DNA from: Exophiala sp. HKRS030
Taxonomy: Eukaryota; Ascomycota; Eurotiomycetes; Chaetothyriales; Herpotrichiellaceae
Reading direction: 5' to 3'
Assembly: GCA_023897205.1 (NCBI GenBank)
Contig: JAHWDD010000009.1
Location: 1,488,001-1,552,000, forward strand
DNA: 64,000 nucleotides
Positions 32,999-44,490 of the stretch are shown piece after piece. The first letter of the stretch is position 1. The number at the start of each line of letters is the position of its first letter. The position numbers and the translations under genes were made by a program. Below the pieces are notes generated by a model, which saw nothing but the letters and a program-made list of their open reading frames with translations, was not told where the DNA came from and did no database searches.

Positions 32999-34192
32999 AT
33001 GTCTGGTTCCCGGGGTACTGTACTCAGCCCATACTGGAAGGAGGGTACATTCGGTGGGTATTCAGAAACACAAACCTCTCAAAAAGCTGATATACAAGCT
33101 TTCTGACGGCAAAGGAATAGCAAACAAGGTCGTTTTTTGTACTGGCGGATCTGGATCAATATGTTCAGGACAGGTACGCGCCTTGGTCGCGCTCGGAGCC
33201 AACGCCTGTATCGTTGGGAGAAACCAGCAAAAGGCGTCACAAATGGCCACGGACATTTCGTCTGAGAGACCTGGGAGTAAAGTGTTGAGCATTGGCAACG
33301 TCGATGTGAGAAACTTTGATACCGTCAAGGCTGCCGTCGATCGCTGTGTCAAAGAACTGGGCAGCATCGACTTCGTCATGTAGGCACCTACCTTACACAA
33401 GCCCTCCCTCCCTCTGATAACCAAGTTGTGAGCGATGGGTGTGTGACAAGGCTGACACATTTTCATTTACGGAGCAAAAGTGCCGGAGCAGCAGGAAATT
33501 TTTTGGCTTCGATGGACAACCTATCAGTAAATGCGTTCAAGGCAGTCATTGACATTGATCTCATCGGTTCGTGGGTCACGGTCAAGGCCACGATACCACA
33601 CCTCTTGGAATCTGCAAGGAGGCATCGGGGTGATGGAAAGTCAGGTATGTGTTTGGCATCAATGTGATGTTGCCTCTCACGCAGTGGCCGTCTTCAAAAG
33701 TCTTGTCTCAGGTCTGACTTTGAATATTGCTGCTCAGTACCACGAGGCACCGGGGGTAGGATCATCTTCGTGAGCTCGACAAATTACCACAACGCCAGAG
33801 TTGCCCAGGCTCATGCCTGCGCGGCCAAAGCGGGAGTGAATGCCATCTCCGACGTCCTTTCACTCGAATACGGCCCACAAGGGGTGACCTCCAACATCAT
33901 CGCACCGGGGGCGATCGCGGGCACGGAGGGCATGGATCGGCTGGTAGCCACCGACTCGCGGGAAGATTCGAGGAGGAACATCCCCCTGCAACGCTTTGGT
34001 CTCGTCAAGGAAATAGCTGACGCCACGGTATTTCTGTTCGGCGACACGGGCAACTTTATCAACGGCGTCTGCCTGGATGTCGACGGCGGGGCGTGGAGAG
34101 TCAAGGGAGGTGGACAGTTTGGCGGCAAGCCTTACCCCGAGTCTGTACATCCTGTCCAGGGTCTTGATGGGAAAGGTCCACACAAGTTGTGA
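32999..34192 (+). CDS. Peroxisomal 2,4-dienoyl-CoA reductase (SPS19/DECR2-like SDR)
   Basis: Four exons (32999-33053, 33121-33379, 33481-33644, 33738-34192) encode 310 residues. The enzyme reduces 2,4-dienoyl-CoA esters with NADPH, needed to degrade unsaturated fatty acids with even-position double bonds. Family landmarks: YWKEGTF before the first splice, VVFCTGGSGSICSGQ (cofactor motif), NACIVGRNQQKASQMA, DVRNFDTVKAAVDRC, IAGAAGNFLASMDNLS, and IIAPGAIAGTEGMDRL. The usual SDR Tyr is absent from the YxxxK position (QAHACAAKAG), which is normal for this subfamily. The closing DGGAWR is also typical. The C-terminus GPHKL ends in HKL, a weaker PTS1 variant than SKL/AKL. The gene is intact. Confidence 0.94.
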
Positions 34193-35707
34193 GCGGATGT
34201 GCCTGGTGTTCCTTCTCCGGTTTAAGCCATGTATATCATACCATCAGCAAGCTCGTGATTGAGTACCTCTGAAGTCTTCGTAAGTACTGAGAAAGTTCTT
34301 GATTTCATCATATCCGCCACCGATCTATGGCCTGTTGCAATGCCATTTCCATCACAGCCCAGGAACCGGATAGGATCCGTCCGAGAATGTTCATCCCAAG
34401 CCAAACAGCAAATCTCATTTCAACTGAAGCGCGGTCACGCCATCTAGCCCAAGACGTCAAATTTGCCATGCAAATACGAGAACGGAAAGCCAGAAAGCAA
34501 TCATGTTGTGACACACTCCGGAGATCCGAGTAAGGTTTGCTATCACGGCTCATAGCTTCCTATGGTCAGATTGTGTAGCCTGCTCGTTAGCCCAAAAAAG
34601 ATGACATGTCCCTTTTCTACGCGCCACTGTCTCTTGTAAGAGGTGCCAATGGAGCCGTCAAAAGCGAGACATTGGGCGATCAAGGCGAAAGGACACTGTT
34701 AGTGTTTGAGTTTCGGCCATGGACTTACTTGTGGGGGCGGCCACCGTACAGCAGGTAAAGTATAGTGGTCCTTCCGCGCTTCTGGATGAGAGCCAGCATT
34801 TTGGTTCCAAGACGACGCGGCGTGAGATCAGACGTATCTTGTACAATACGTACACAAGGAGCCCGAGGGGGAGCGATCCTCATCAACAAAAAGGGAGTCC
34901 GCCAACGTGGCAATGAGGGGCGATAATAGGCGACACGATGGCTAAAGCGCATCTTGTTGTTTGCAAACATGAGGATCGCGATATCTTGGAGGTGGCACAG
35001 ACAGCCTGGTACGTGCCGCATGAGCCCCTAATGGATGGATACTTCAAAGGGGGTTGATGAGCCGCACTAAGAGGCTCTTAGCGAGGCTGTTAGTGGCAGT
35101 TAAGAACCCCAAACAACGTGCACAGAAACCGTTCAGAGCCTCAGATAACGCGCTAATGCAGTTAAGAGCCTCTTAGTGGGCCAAGACAACCTGCCAAGAT
35201 CTTCAGACAACTTGACGTTTAATTCGCCTCTTGGAGCCTCCTTATCAACAAGTCAGCATGAATCAATTATTTCGTTATGGTAGACCACACGTTCGAGTAT
35301 GGAGACTGACTGTGTTAAATTGAGAGATCTGGGTTAGGTATAGCGTGAGCTACAACTCCATGAGTCGACCAGTATTCGTTCTTATCATGAACAAAAAATG
35401 TAAGTTTACAAACGTACAGTACTCCGTACAGTAAGAGCCTCAAAGAGCCCACAACGTCATGTCTCGCTAAGCCGAGGCTTTGACGTGGCTGTCAAATCTA
35501 TCATATCCAGTGTTCATTGCTCAATCTTGGTGTCAAGATAGCCGACATGTGCCAACATCGAGCCGCGAAAGGGGGTATGTCGCGTGCAAAGGAAAGTTCT
35601 GGCCCCAAGATTCTGCTATACAACCACAGGATGAGACTCCCGAACTCGCTACGAGTAGTTTCGACTCTCTCTCAACATTTGATACCATTCGGAGCCTCCT
35701 CATCACC
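34193..35707. other. Intergenic with inverted repeat
   Basis: A 1.5-kb gene-free stretch. It contains a perfect 16-bp inverted repeat (35065/35178) and further copies of an AAGAGCCTC word near 35430, suggesting a small non-autonomous element. Open frames present are short and unsupported. Confidence 0.45.
35065..35178. repeat. Perfect 16-bp inverted repeat (possible MITE remnant)
   Basis: CACTAAGAGGCTCTTA at 35065-35080 is matched by its exact reverse complement TAAGAGCCTCTTAGTG at 35163-35178, 82 bp apart. Each arm is itself partly palindromic (TAAGAG...CTCTTA). No target-site duplication was recognised. It may be the ends of a short miniature element or a stem structure. Confidence 0.55.
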
Positions 35708-37381
35708 ATGTCGACATCAATATTTTACAGCAACAAGCGGGTTGTAGTCGGTGCAATCACCGCGCTTGCGTTCCTCCTCTTCCTGATTTTGGTTGGTATC
35801 GACCGCAGCGATGAAGTTACGGCACATACGACCACATACTTCCAAAGATTAAAAAACATGACCTCTACAAATTCACAACCTTCTTCTGAGCAGTGGGCTA
35901 CCATGAAGGCATACCTGTCCGAGATAGAATCGGCGGTGAAGGGCTTGCGGACACCGGCGCTGTCAGCAGCGACGGTTCCAACCGGATCCATGGAAGATAT
36001 AATGAACAGGACCCTTGGGGTAGGCTTGCCCTTCGCCAGTATACTTGAGAGGTCTGTTACTTATCAGTGCCTCGTGAGAGGAAACAGTTCGAAAAGATAT
36101 TCACAATCTCTATGCCATCGCGGGGCGACAGACGGGACAACATTGCCGTCCAAGCCTCACTTTCAAACATAGACATGGAATTCGTCGATGGTGTCCCGGG
36201 CGATCTTGTTGACAAGAAGAGTCTTCCATGGGTAAGTCAATTTTGTGGACCCCAACGCAGTCTTCACGAGCTGCTGGTTCTGCGGTCATTCCACCCACAT
36301 GAACTCAAGCTAACGACCTTACCCAGACAATGGATCAAGAACCAGCTGTGGTCGGCTGCTGGCGAGCACACATGGACGTGTTACAAATGTATGAGGCATC
36401 AACTCTAGACCGATCCTTGTGGTCTAGCATCTAACGTGTGCGTCTAGGATCGTGGCCGAGAACATCCAATCGGCACTCATCTTCGAGGATGATGCGGACT
36501 GGGATATCGGCTTCCGTGCGCAACTCAAACAACTGGCTCGTGGTGCAAAGTACCTTCAAAAGGTGGATGAAGACGCGGTTACAAGGTCCCCGTACGGCGA
36601 CAGCTGGGACATGCTGTGGCTGGGACATTGCGGCCAATTCACGATGGATTCAGACAAGCGACGATTCGTCATTACTGAAGACCCGACTGTCGAACCGACG
36701 GTGCACAGAAAATATTGGTTGGAAAACCCCGACATGTCCACATGGGATCATCCATCCAACGCCGTCAACGATACACGCATCATATTCCGATCTTCTGGCG
36801 GCAGTAAGTCAACTCTTGTCATTGTCAGGCCTTCCCTGTGGCCAGTCCTGTATCCAAAATTCAACCATCCCAGCGGCCCAATCGAACACCTGGAGAATAC
36901 CTAGCTGACATGGTTACTGGAATTTAGTATGCACCGCAGGTTTAGCCATCTCACTTGCCGGGGCTCGAAAGGCACTCTTTCACATGAGCCTGTCGCCCTT
37001 CAACGCACCAGTCGACTGGTAAGTGCGGTTTCTCGTGTTCTTGTGACTTTGTCATTCAAATCTCACGACTGACTTTGGTATTATAGGGGCTATGATGGCC
37101 TTTGCAAGAACAAGGACACGAATGCCCTCTGCATCTCACCGTACCCCGCGATGATCGGGGTCAGTCGACCGATAGGCCCGCGCAGCAGAAGCAGCGACAT
37201 CAGTGTCCATGAAGGTTACTTCGAACATCCCGTCTCGAACCGGACCTCTTTCTCCACCCGTCTCAACATGAAGAGGCTCATCAACGGCTCCAGGAGATTC
37301 AAGAATAATTATAATGAAGAAATTCAGTTGACGCGAGAAGAGATCGGCGCGGGTGTCGGCCATCCCGAAGATTTGTCTTGA
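35708..37381 (+). CDS. GT25-family glycosyltransferase, type II membrane protein
   Basis: Six exons (35708-36019, 36088-36231, 36327-36388, 36448-36803, 36928-37018, 37087-37381) encode 419 residues. A single transmembrane helix near the N-terminus (about 12-33, VVVGAITALAFLLFLILVGI) suggests Golgi or ER anchoring with a lumenal catalytic domain. GT25 signatures: FEKIFTISMPSRGDRRDNI at the start of the domain, EPAVVGCWRAHMDVLQM, and ALIFEDDADWD, where the DxD-type acidic cluster should bind the metal-nucleotide sugar. The late CTAGLAISLAGARKAL segment is also typical. GT25 enzymes include LPS galactosyltransferases and collagen galactosyltransferases; the fungal acceptor is unknown. The chosen ATG (35708) directly precedes the hydrophobic anchor. 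Confidence 0.87.
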
Positions 37382-38131
37382 TTCAAGAAGATCAGCTCTA
37401 CTTTTCCATTAAAAGGAGTGGAAAAAGTACACCTTCACTAAACGATGAAAAGACACGACTTGCCACCAGGGGATTTACCGATCATAATTCGACAGTATAT
37501 GATTGGACACCGAGATTGTCTTCCCTAGCGACCGACACGATACCGACGAACCACTTCGACATCCCTGCTAGCCTTCGTCTCAAACCGGTATTGTCCAGGG
37601 TACAAGATTCAGTAAAGACTCCGGCAAAAATGTCAAGCGAGTGCACTTCGAATAGGGACGATCTCTCCATGCGTCTATCGAGACTGGGGAGGAGAGAAGA
37701 CCGAGGGGAAATACGAGAGACAAGGGGATATTCCAAGCAATACATATTAATGGAGGACCATCACCTCCTGTATCGGCTGGCTCGCGTCATTAAAGGCCCG
37801 TTGACAGGATTTTGTACTGTTCTTTTCACAACGGGCCAGATTGCGGCGCTCAGGTCGACTCCACCAAATCATGATACTGGTCAACAGCGTGATAATCTTT
37901 TATATAAGCAGAGATACCCAGAATAATAACGCCATTGCAGGCTCGTGCTCACATTGATGGGATTAATAAATACTTCATCTACCTCCTGAACAATCGCCGT
38001 GTTGCGCGAATGGTCGACCCCAGCCTTTTCTACGGTGGAACATTTGATTCTCTCATATCGCGTCTCGACGCGTCAAACAAGACCATCATTTCCTGACAAA
38101 CGTGGGACCAGTTGCGGTAACATTCATAGCG
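37382..38131. other. Intergenic, no supported gene
   Basis: A 182-codon open frame (37378-37926 plus) lies immediately after the glycosyltransferase stop but shows no domain or composition bias. The rest is AT-rich and is probably the promoter of the CENP-S gene. Confidence 0.4.
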
Positions 38132-38634
38132 ATGACCATGGCGTCGACGACTGAATTAGATGCAGAAACTCTTCAAAAGGTACGTTCAGTAGTCCATGGC
38201 AGACGATGCTTGCTAGGCCTAGCAGCATTCCAGACGCGCCCCAACAGTCGCCGGCTTTCTGACACCCACAGAAACTGCGCTCCGCCCTGTGGTTCCAGGT
38301 CGGCAAGATAGTCGACGAAGAGAGTATCAACCTCGGTGTGAATGCCACGCCGCAGTTCATTGGAAGCCTGATGGAGTTGGTCTGGGCACAAATTGGTAAC
38401 AACCCTAGACCTCGACCATTCGCTCACGGTACCTTGTGGCATGTTTTGCTAACACACAGTAATTTAGGGAACATTGCCGTTGACCTCGAGTCGTTCGCCA
38501 AACATGCCGGGAGGACCACCATCAAGACCGACGATGTCATGTTATTGACCAGAAGAAACGAAGGCTTGGAGACGATACTGAGAGAAGAATTGAAAAAGTT
38601 GGAACACAGAAAAGATTCCCACAAGGAAAAGTGA
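38132..38634 (+). CDS. MHF1: CENP-S / MHF1 histone-fold protein
   Basis: Three exons (38132-38179, 38272-38395, 38468-38634) encode 112 residues. CENP-S pairs with CENP-X as a histone-fold dimer that serves both in the kinetochore (CENP-T-W-S-X) and with the FANCM/Mph1 helicase at stalled forks. The diagnostic histone-fold sequence is continuous across splices: KLRSALWFQVGKIVDEESI, NATPQFIGSLMELVWAQI, GNIAVDLESFAKHAGRTTIK and TDDVMLLTRRNEGLETIL. Length fits the family. Two ATGs (38132 and 38138) are in frame; either works. The gene is intact, with introns of 92 and 72 nt. Confidence 0.93.
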
Positions 38635-38999
38635 CAGGGCTGAGAAAGACTTCCATTGAACTAGCCCGGAACACTATGCAGCCCTTTCTACACCAGCGGC
38701 GAAATACAGGTTTGAGGGGTCCGTACCCGACAGAGGAGTATCGAAGCCGACCTCTCGCTCGATTGCCGGATTATTGAGGGAAACAGTCACAGCGCTCTCA
38801 ACCGGTCATATCCAGTGCTCTGCAGCCAGACATGCGACTAGCTCATCTCAGAGGGGCCTAACGGTATATATTCGATGCAGAAGACGTTCCCTATTCAATC
38901 ATTCTGCCCGTCTCTGAAGTTGGCTGCTATTGATATTGCTTTGCGCAGCGGGGTTGGATCACCGTTCGCCGAGATGTCAGGACCCCTTCAGAGAATTTC
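38635..38999. other. Intergenic, convergent gene ends
   Basis: The region holds the 3' flanks of CENP-S (+) and the unresolved gene (-). Nothing else is recognised. Confidence 0.4.
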
Positions 39000-39642
39000 T
39001 CATTTCGATCGAGGCTCCTCCTTCACCCAGGTCAACTTAGATTCTGGCTTCTTATCGAGCTCTGGCGATGCGTCGACCAATCCACTGAACATGGTTAAAG
39101 GGAGCGTATCACCCCGCTTGGCGAGTACGCTGGCAAGTGATGCGGTCGACCGTTCTTCCGAAGTCCTCTCGTTGGTTCTCGCTACATGCTGAGAGCTCTC
39201 AGACGGACGCTGCTGGTCTTGAGAAGACGACGTCGTAGACATTTGCACAGGCTGTGGCTTCTTGCTTGAGCTATGTCGAGATTCCATCTTGGGTTCTTCG
39301 GCGTTATCCCGTGGTCTGCTTGTCTCTGTGTCGGGACTGCTGGAGATATTATCGGGTGTTAAATCGTGCGCAGTATCTTCAGGTGGCGGAGATTGCTCTG
39401 GATATGGAAGAATGGTGTCTGGAGGAGCACCCAGCGCCCGGAGAAGGACCATCGTCAGCGTTATATACGACGCTCTCTTTGGTGCCTCGAAGAGGACGTG
39501 ATAGCGGGACCATACTCCTATGTTCGCCCACCATAGTGCCGCAAGATGTCACCTTTTTTTTCCAGAAATGAGATGAAGTTGATCCACTGCTGGAATTGCA
39601 AACATTCATCTGATACCAATCAATCGGTTTCTTACGAGGCAT
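39000..39642 (-). CDS. Unrecognised conserved-looking protein, gene model unresolved
   Basis: The 3' part is clearly coding in one frame: VWSRYHVLFEAPKRASYI, then TLTMVLLRALGAPPDTILPY, followed by a disordered Ser/Glu/Pro-rich tail and the stop at 39002-39000. Upstream, WINFISFLEKKGDILRHYG (around 39590-39535) reads as its natural continuation but in a different frame; the switch falls near 39530. Either a 35-nt intron (GTGACA...CATAG, very short for fungi) or a one-base deletion explains it. A start at 39642 (MPRKK) with a 46-nt GTAAGA...TTCCAG intron is possible but phase-inconsistent with that frame. I do not recognise the family. Treat as a small intracellular protein of unknown function, possibly damaged. 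Confidence 0.45.
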
Positions 39643-40485
39643 GGCGGCAGATGGCTCTCGGTCGATGTAGCCAGGTCTAAATAGTGTAGCTGGAGACCAA
39701 GCTTGACGGGCAGAAGGTGGACTCTCTGTAATATACTTGATGTCTCGATACTCGATACACGATACCCGATACACAGGGGTCTTCATTCTAGTCGTGACGA
39801 GGCTGAGATTCAATAATCATGATTGGGCAGAAGTGTAGACATTTCACTAAGCTCAAAATGGTATCGCAACATCTCACAATTGTTCAGCTGGGCCCTTTTC
39901 CTTTCTCTATATTCTTCCACCAATTCTCAAATCAACTCGATCCATATCCTGAGCCAAGAAGTCGACAATAGGCGTCTCGGACATCGGCCTTGCGACAATG
40001 AGGCGCTTACAGAAGCCCAATGGGTGGAGCAGATGGAAGCTCGCGTCAGAAAAAGACCACTCCAGTCAGCTCGTGTAATGACTCCTCAAGAGGGACAGCG
40101 TCAAGCAGTTGTTGAGTGTATGGGCATTTGATCAGTATCTTTATGCAAGGTCTGAGACTGAGACCATCTTCTCATATATCCGACCACAGACATGTCCTTT
40201 TGATTGCACTCGTTTTCTTGAAAGAGCTGCTCTTTCGTACTCTTACTCTTACTCTTCCCAAATTCAATGTATCACCTTTGCGTTTGGCATTCACCACATG
40301 AGTGATGGAGACTGTCGTTATCTTGGCTGATACTGGAAAAATGCAGTAGGTCTACAGGTTTGGACTTGCGCTGGCGACATCATGGTGATGGTACAAAGGA
40401 AGTGTTTGTACTCTGCACATTTACATCACTCGTCTTGTGTTCTTGCATTATTCCAACTCTTGCATTTCTATTAACGCACTCACGC
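39643..40485. other. Intergenic, divergent promoter region
   Basis: The region lies between the unresolved minus-strand gene and the MFS transporter. It contains GATAC-rich simple sequence near 39745-39780 and CTTACTCTTACTC near 40240. No gene is recognised. Confidence 0.4.
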
Positions 40486-42511
40486 ATGAGAGACTACGCA
40501 TCATATCCGCACAAAATGGCTAATGTAGCACAGCATGTTGATGAAGATGTCCATCTTCCATCAACAGAGCCGGAGAACGTTGATGTTCCAGCATGGAAAC
40601 CATCTGGACATGAACTCGCCATCATGTTGACATTGGCCATCATCTCCTTGATGGTCAGCCTTGATGCAACCATCATCATTACCTCGCTATCGGTAAGACA
40701 GTTGAGAGGTGTTTGTCTCATTGACATGGCTTCTAACAATGCTGTCCATAGACCATCATCCAAGCATTCGAGACGGACACAACTCAGGGCCTTTGGATCG
40801 GCACGTCGTACCTCTTGACATGCGCAGTGTCCATGCCATTCATTGCCTCTCTCAGCGAGATCTTTGGTCGACCGCGCTGCTTGTTCGCCTCGTTGTTGAT
40901 CTTCACTACCGGTACCGTCTTATGCGCCGTGGCACACACCATGAGAGTCCTTCTTGCGGGTCGATCCATTCAGGGTGTCGGTGGTGGAGGGATCATTATA
41001 CTCTCTCTGGTGATTTTTACCGATATTGTTCCCTTGAGGTCCCGTCCGCAATATATCGGCATAACGTACGTGGTCCGAATCCATACTGCCCGCTACAAAT
41101 CTATACGTGCTGACACATTCTCCCACAGACAAGGAGCATGGGCAATCGGAACGTGTATTGGACCCCTCAGTACGTTGCATTACATCCACTCTGCTTCCAA
41201 ACTTGCTATCTGATGAGAATCTGGAACTCGTACTTGATGATGTATACTGACAATGGCACACCTAGTCGGCGGAGCTTTTGCAACCCCAACTCTCTGGCGC
41301 TGGATCTTTTACCTAATGTTCCCATTCTGCGCGATCGGTTTAGCTCTTGTTCCCCTCGTCGTCAGCCTGAAACCTCGATCGGCTACGTGGCGCGAGATGC
41401 TTGTTCGGGTCGATTGGATCGGAGCTTTCTTCTTCATCCCATCGGCCACCGGATTCCTCGTCGCCATATCTTGGGGTGGTACTCAATTTCACTGGTCCGC
41501 TGTAGCGGTCATTGTCCCTTTGGCCCTGGGGTTTTTAGGTCTTGCGTCCACAGTGGTCTATGAGAGATTCTTCGCAAAGGAACCATTCCTCCGACATTCT
41601 CTCTTTCACTCTCGGTCATCCTTTGCCGTCTACGCTGGTGCGTTTGTCCAAGGACTGCTTGTAAGTTTTCTATCTTTAACTACTCTTGTGTTCTCCGTGC
41701 AACCGCCAACACCAAAAACCATTGCCAAGTTAATTTGATCCCAACCCAGCTTTATGGCCAACTGTATTACGTCCCCTTCTTCTTCGAGTCCGTCCGATCC
41801 GAGTCTCCCCTGCGGACAGGCGTGTCGGTCCTCGCCGTCATGCTTACACTCATCCCGGCCGCCGTCGTCGTCGGTCGCGTCATCACCCGCACGGGCACGT
41901 ACCGCTGGGCCATCTGGACGGGATGGACGCTGGTCAGTATCGGCACGGGCCTGACCGTCACGTGGGACGCCCGAACGAGCGCGTCGGTGTGGGTGGTCAG
42001 CCTCGTGGTTTTGGGTTTCGGACACGGCCTGTTGCTCAACGCTCTCAACACGGCGTCCCAGGCCGTGTGCCTGCGGGGCGACGAGGGAGCCGCGGCGGCC
42101 ATGTACGCCTTCCTTCGGAGTTTCGGCATGGCCCTGGGTGTCGGCATAGGTGGATCGGTGTTTCAAAACGTCATGAAGATCAAGATCCGAGATCTCGGCT
42201 TGCCCGACAGTATCGCGAGTGACGCGGAGGCGTTTGCGGAGGGTCTCCGACGGTCACGACTAGGGGGGTCGACGATGGTCCCGCGACCGGCCGACGTCCT
42301 GGGCGCGTACGTCTACGGCTTTCACGGCGTCTTCTCCTTCTTCTGTGGCCTGGCCGGGTTGGCGCTGGCGGCGTCGACCTTGGTCCAACATTTCCAGATT
42401 GACAAGGAGCTGGTCACGGAGCACACCCTGGACACAGACAGTCGATTGGCGTTGGGTTTGAACAGATTGGGTCGGAGTAGGACGCCCGGTCAGATGGACC
42501 GTCGAGGGTAG
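40486..42511 (+). CDS. MFS transporter, DHA2-like (14-helix drug/H+ antiporter type)
   Basis: Five exons (40486-40692, 40752-41065, 41129-41169, 41266-41660, 41750-42511) encode 572 residues. The membrane part begins HELAIMLTLAIISLMVSLDATII (helix 1) and continues with TTQGLWIGTSYLLTCAVSMP and SEIFGRPRCLFASLL (motif A-like loop). Next come LLAGRSIQGVGGGGIIILSL and, later, GLLLNALNTASQAV and AMYAFLRSFGMALGVGIGGS. The last third is the GC-rich end of the gene. Such proteins export toxic or metabolic compounds across the plasma membrane in exchange for protons. An in-frame ATG at 40516 is an alternative start that removes ten residues without affecting helices. The gene is intact; the substrate is unknown. 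Confidence 0.9.
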
Positions 42512-42988
42512 GCCAAGAGATTGTGCGGTCGAGCTCGATAGTGGCGCGTAGTACGTCAGTTCACGACATGGCATTATGTGGCATGGCATTGAAAAAGAAG
42601 AAGAAAAAGACAGTGAGCATTGGGCAAGTATTGCGATGGGACACCGATGACAGCGTTGTCGGCCGTCATTATCATCATCACTTGACGTTCGAATAAGAAC
42701 AGAGATATCTTGTGAACCAAGTATCTTTTTAAGACTCCATTTCGAGACACGTTATGATCCTGTTCACATTTGTTTGTTTTTTTGTCATGTTGTCGTTATT
42801 TATCGTAACGTGTTGGTTTTTGACAACAAAACATGTCCATTCGCTTTCGACGCTCGCCTGATTGTCATTGTCGCCTGACCATCCGAATGATCTGGTAGAT
42901 TACCTTTTCCTCCAAGGGGAGATAGAATGGTACGTTCTGGGCTTGATTTTCCACTTTTGGATTGCTCCTTCACTTTAGGATCCAGGTT
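42512..42988. other. Intergenic, convergent gene ends
   Basis: The region holds the 3' flanks of the MFS gene (+) and the dehydrogenase (-), with T-rich tracts. Nothing else is recognised. Confidence 0.4.
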
Positions 42989-44171
42989 TCATATTCCAGC
43001 CCCGACGTCGACCAATATCTTGACATGATTCTCCTTATCCTCGATCAAGGTCTTGAATCCTTCGTCCGCCACCTCGTCCAACTTTATCGTCTTGGTGATC
43101 ATGCCTTCTGGCTTCATCCTACCCGAGGAGATGGCTTCGATGACGGCTTCGAAATCCCCCAGGGCGTACGTCGCACTATTTTTCGATCATTGTTAGCACT
43201 GGGTGATTCTTTGCATGGTTGTTCTTTTTTTTTTCTTTTTTTTTCAAAAAAAGAAAGGAAAAATTCACTCACACTCCCATGTAACCCCTCTCCCTGAAGA
43301 CGACGTCGTTCATCTGCAACGTCGCTCTCTTCTCCCACACGGCGATGTTGACCAGGGTCCCCCTCGCCTTGATGGCCTTGAAGGCGCTGTCGACGGCGAC
43401 CTGGACCCCGGCGGCGTCGAAGCCCACGTCCGCCCCCTCGCCGCCGGTCAGACGGTCGACCTCGTCCACGACGTCGGCGGCCGTCGGGTCGATGACGTGG
43501 TGGGCACCGAATTCCCGGGCGAATTCCCTCCTCCGGCCGCTCACCTCGCTGACGATGATGTTGTCGCACCCTTTGCCCTTGAGGGCCTGGACGACGGCCA
43601 GGCCGATGGGTCCGCCCCCCAGGACCAAGGCGGAGTCGCCCGGCTTGAAGGGGGAGATCGAGACCGCGTGCCAGCCGACGGCCAAGGGTTCGATCAGGGC
43701 GCCGACCTCGAGCGAGATGCCGTCGGGCAGGGGCTTGACGCAGCTCGCGGGCACGGCCATGTGCTCGCACAGCCCACCCCCCCAGCCGCTCAGGCCGACG
43801 AAGCCGTTCTTGTCGCAGCAGTTGACCAAGCCGCGGCGGCAGGCCCGGCAGTCGCCGTCGTAGATGGTCGGCTGCACGCACACCCGGTCGCCCGGCCGGA
43901 CGTGCGTCACCCCCTCCCCCACCTCCTCGACGATGCCCGAGAACTCGTGGCCGAGCGTGAGCGGGAGGGTCTCGCCCGTGATCGGGTGCGGGTGCTCGGG
44001 CTTCGGGATCAGGTTCGCGCCCCCCAGGTACTCGTGCAGGTCGGACCCGCAGATGCCGCAGAACTTGGGGGCGATCTTGACCTGGCCCGGTTTGACGGTC
44101 GGGATGGGGATCTGGTCGAGCCTGATGTCACGCTGTCCGTAGAAACGGACGGCGTTCATGGTTTTTGACAT
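42989..44171 (-). CDS. Zinc-dependent 2,3-butanediol-type alcohol dehydrogenase (MDR)
   Basis: Two exons (44171-43273 and 43175-42989) encode 361 residues. Catalytic zinc ligands are Cys in FCGICGSDLHEYLGG and His/Glu in LTLGHEFSGIVEEVG; structural-zinc cysteines are in YDGDCRACRRGLVNCCDKNG. The Rossmann segment SALVLGGGPIGLAVVQALKG binds NAD(H). The spacing LHEYL plus the long loop ending in GE before the GHE motif is that of (R,R)-butanediol / acetoin dehydrogenases; sorbitol-type activity is the alternative. It is probably cytosolic. The 97-nt intron is unusual: it holds a long T run followed by an A run that can pair into a stem. Exon 2 completes the protein (ATYALGDFEAVIEAISSG). Third-position GC is very high. 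Confidence 0.93.
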
Positions 44172-44459
44172 TGTGGTGACGATGGTGGTGGTGGTGACAG
44201 TGGTGTTGTTGGGTTGGAGGTCAATCGGGAAGACTTTGCCGAGGGTGTAGAGATTGTGATTCTTTGTTGGAGAAGTAGTACCGGGTTTTCCAGACAGACT
44301 CTTGGTTGATGTAAATCACCCGTGTTATAGCTTGGCCGGAGAATCACCCGGGGCTGATATGCTAAGGTGAAAAGGATGGAGAAGATGATGGGAAATGTAA
44401 AGCGAGAGAAAGGGAAAGAAAAAGAAAAACAAGGATGACGAGAGATTGCTAAAATGCTA

Positions 44460-44490
<31 letters not shown>

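Noticed and set aside
37378..37926. 182-codon plus-strand open frame just after the GT25 gene
   Set aside because: It overlaps the GT25 stop by four bases and shows no motif, no hydrophobic pattern and no splice context.
43203..44168. 321-codon plus-strand open frame opposite the dehydrogenase
   Set aside because: Antisense shadow created by very high third-position GC in the real gene on the other strand; the same applies to 51537-52229 opposite the MARVEL gene.
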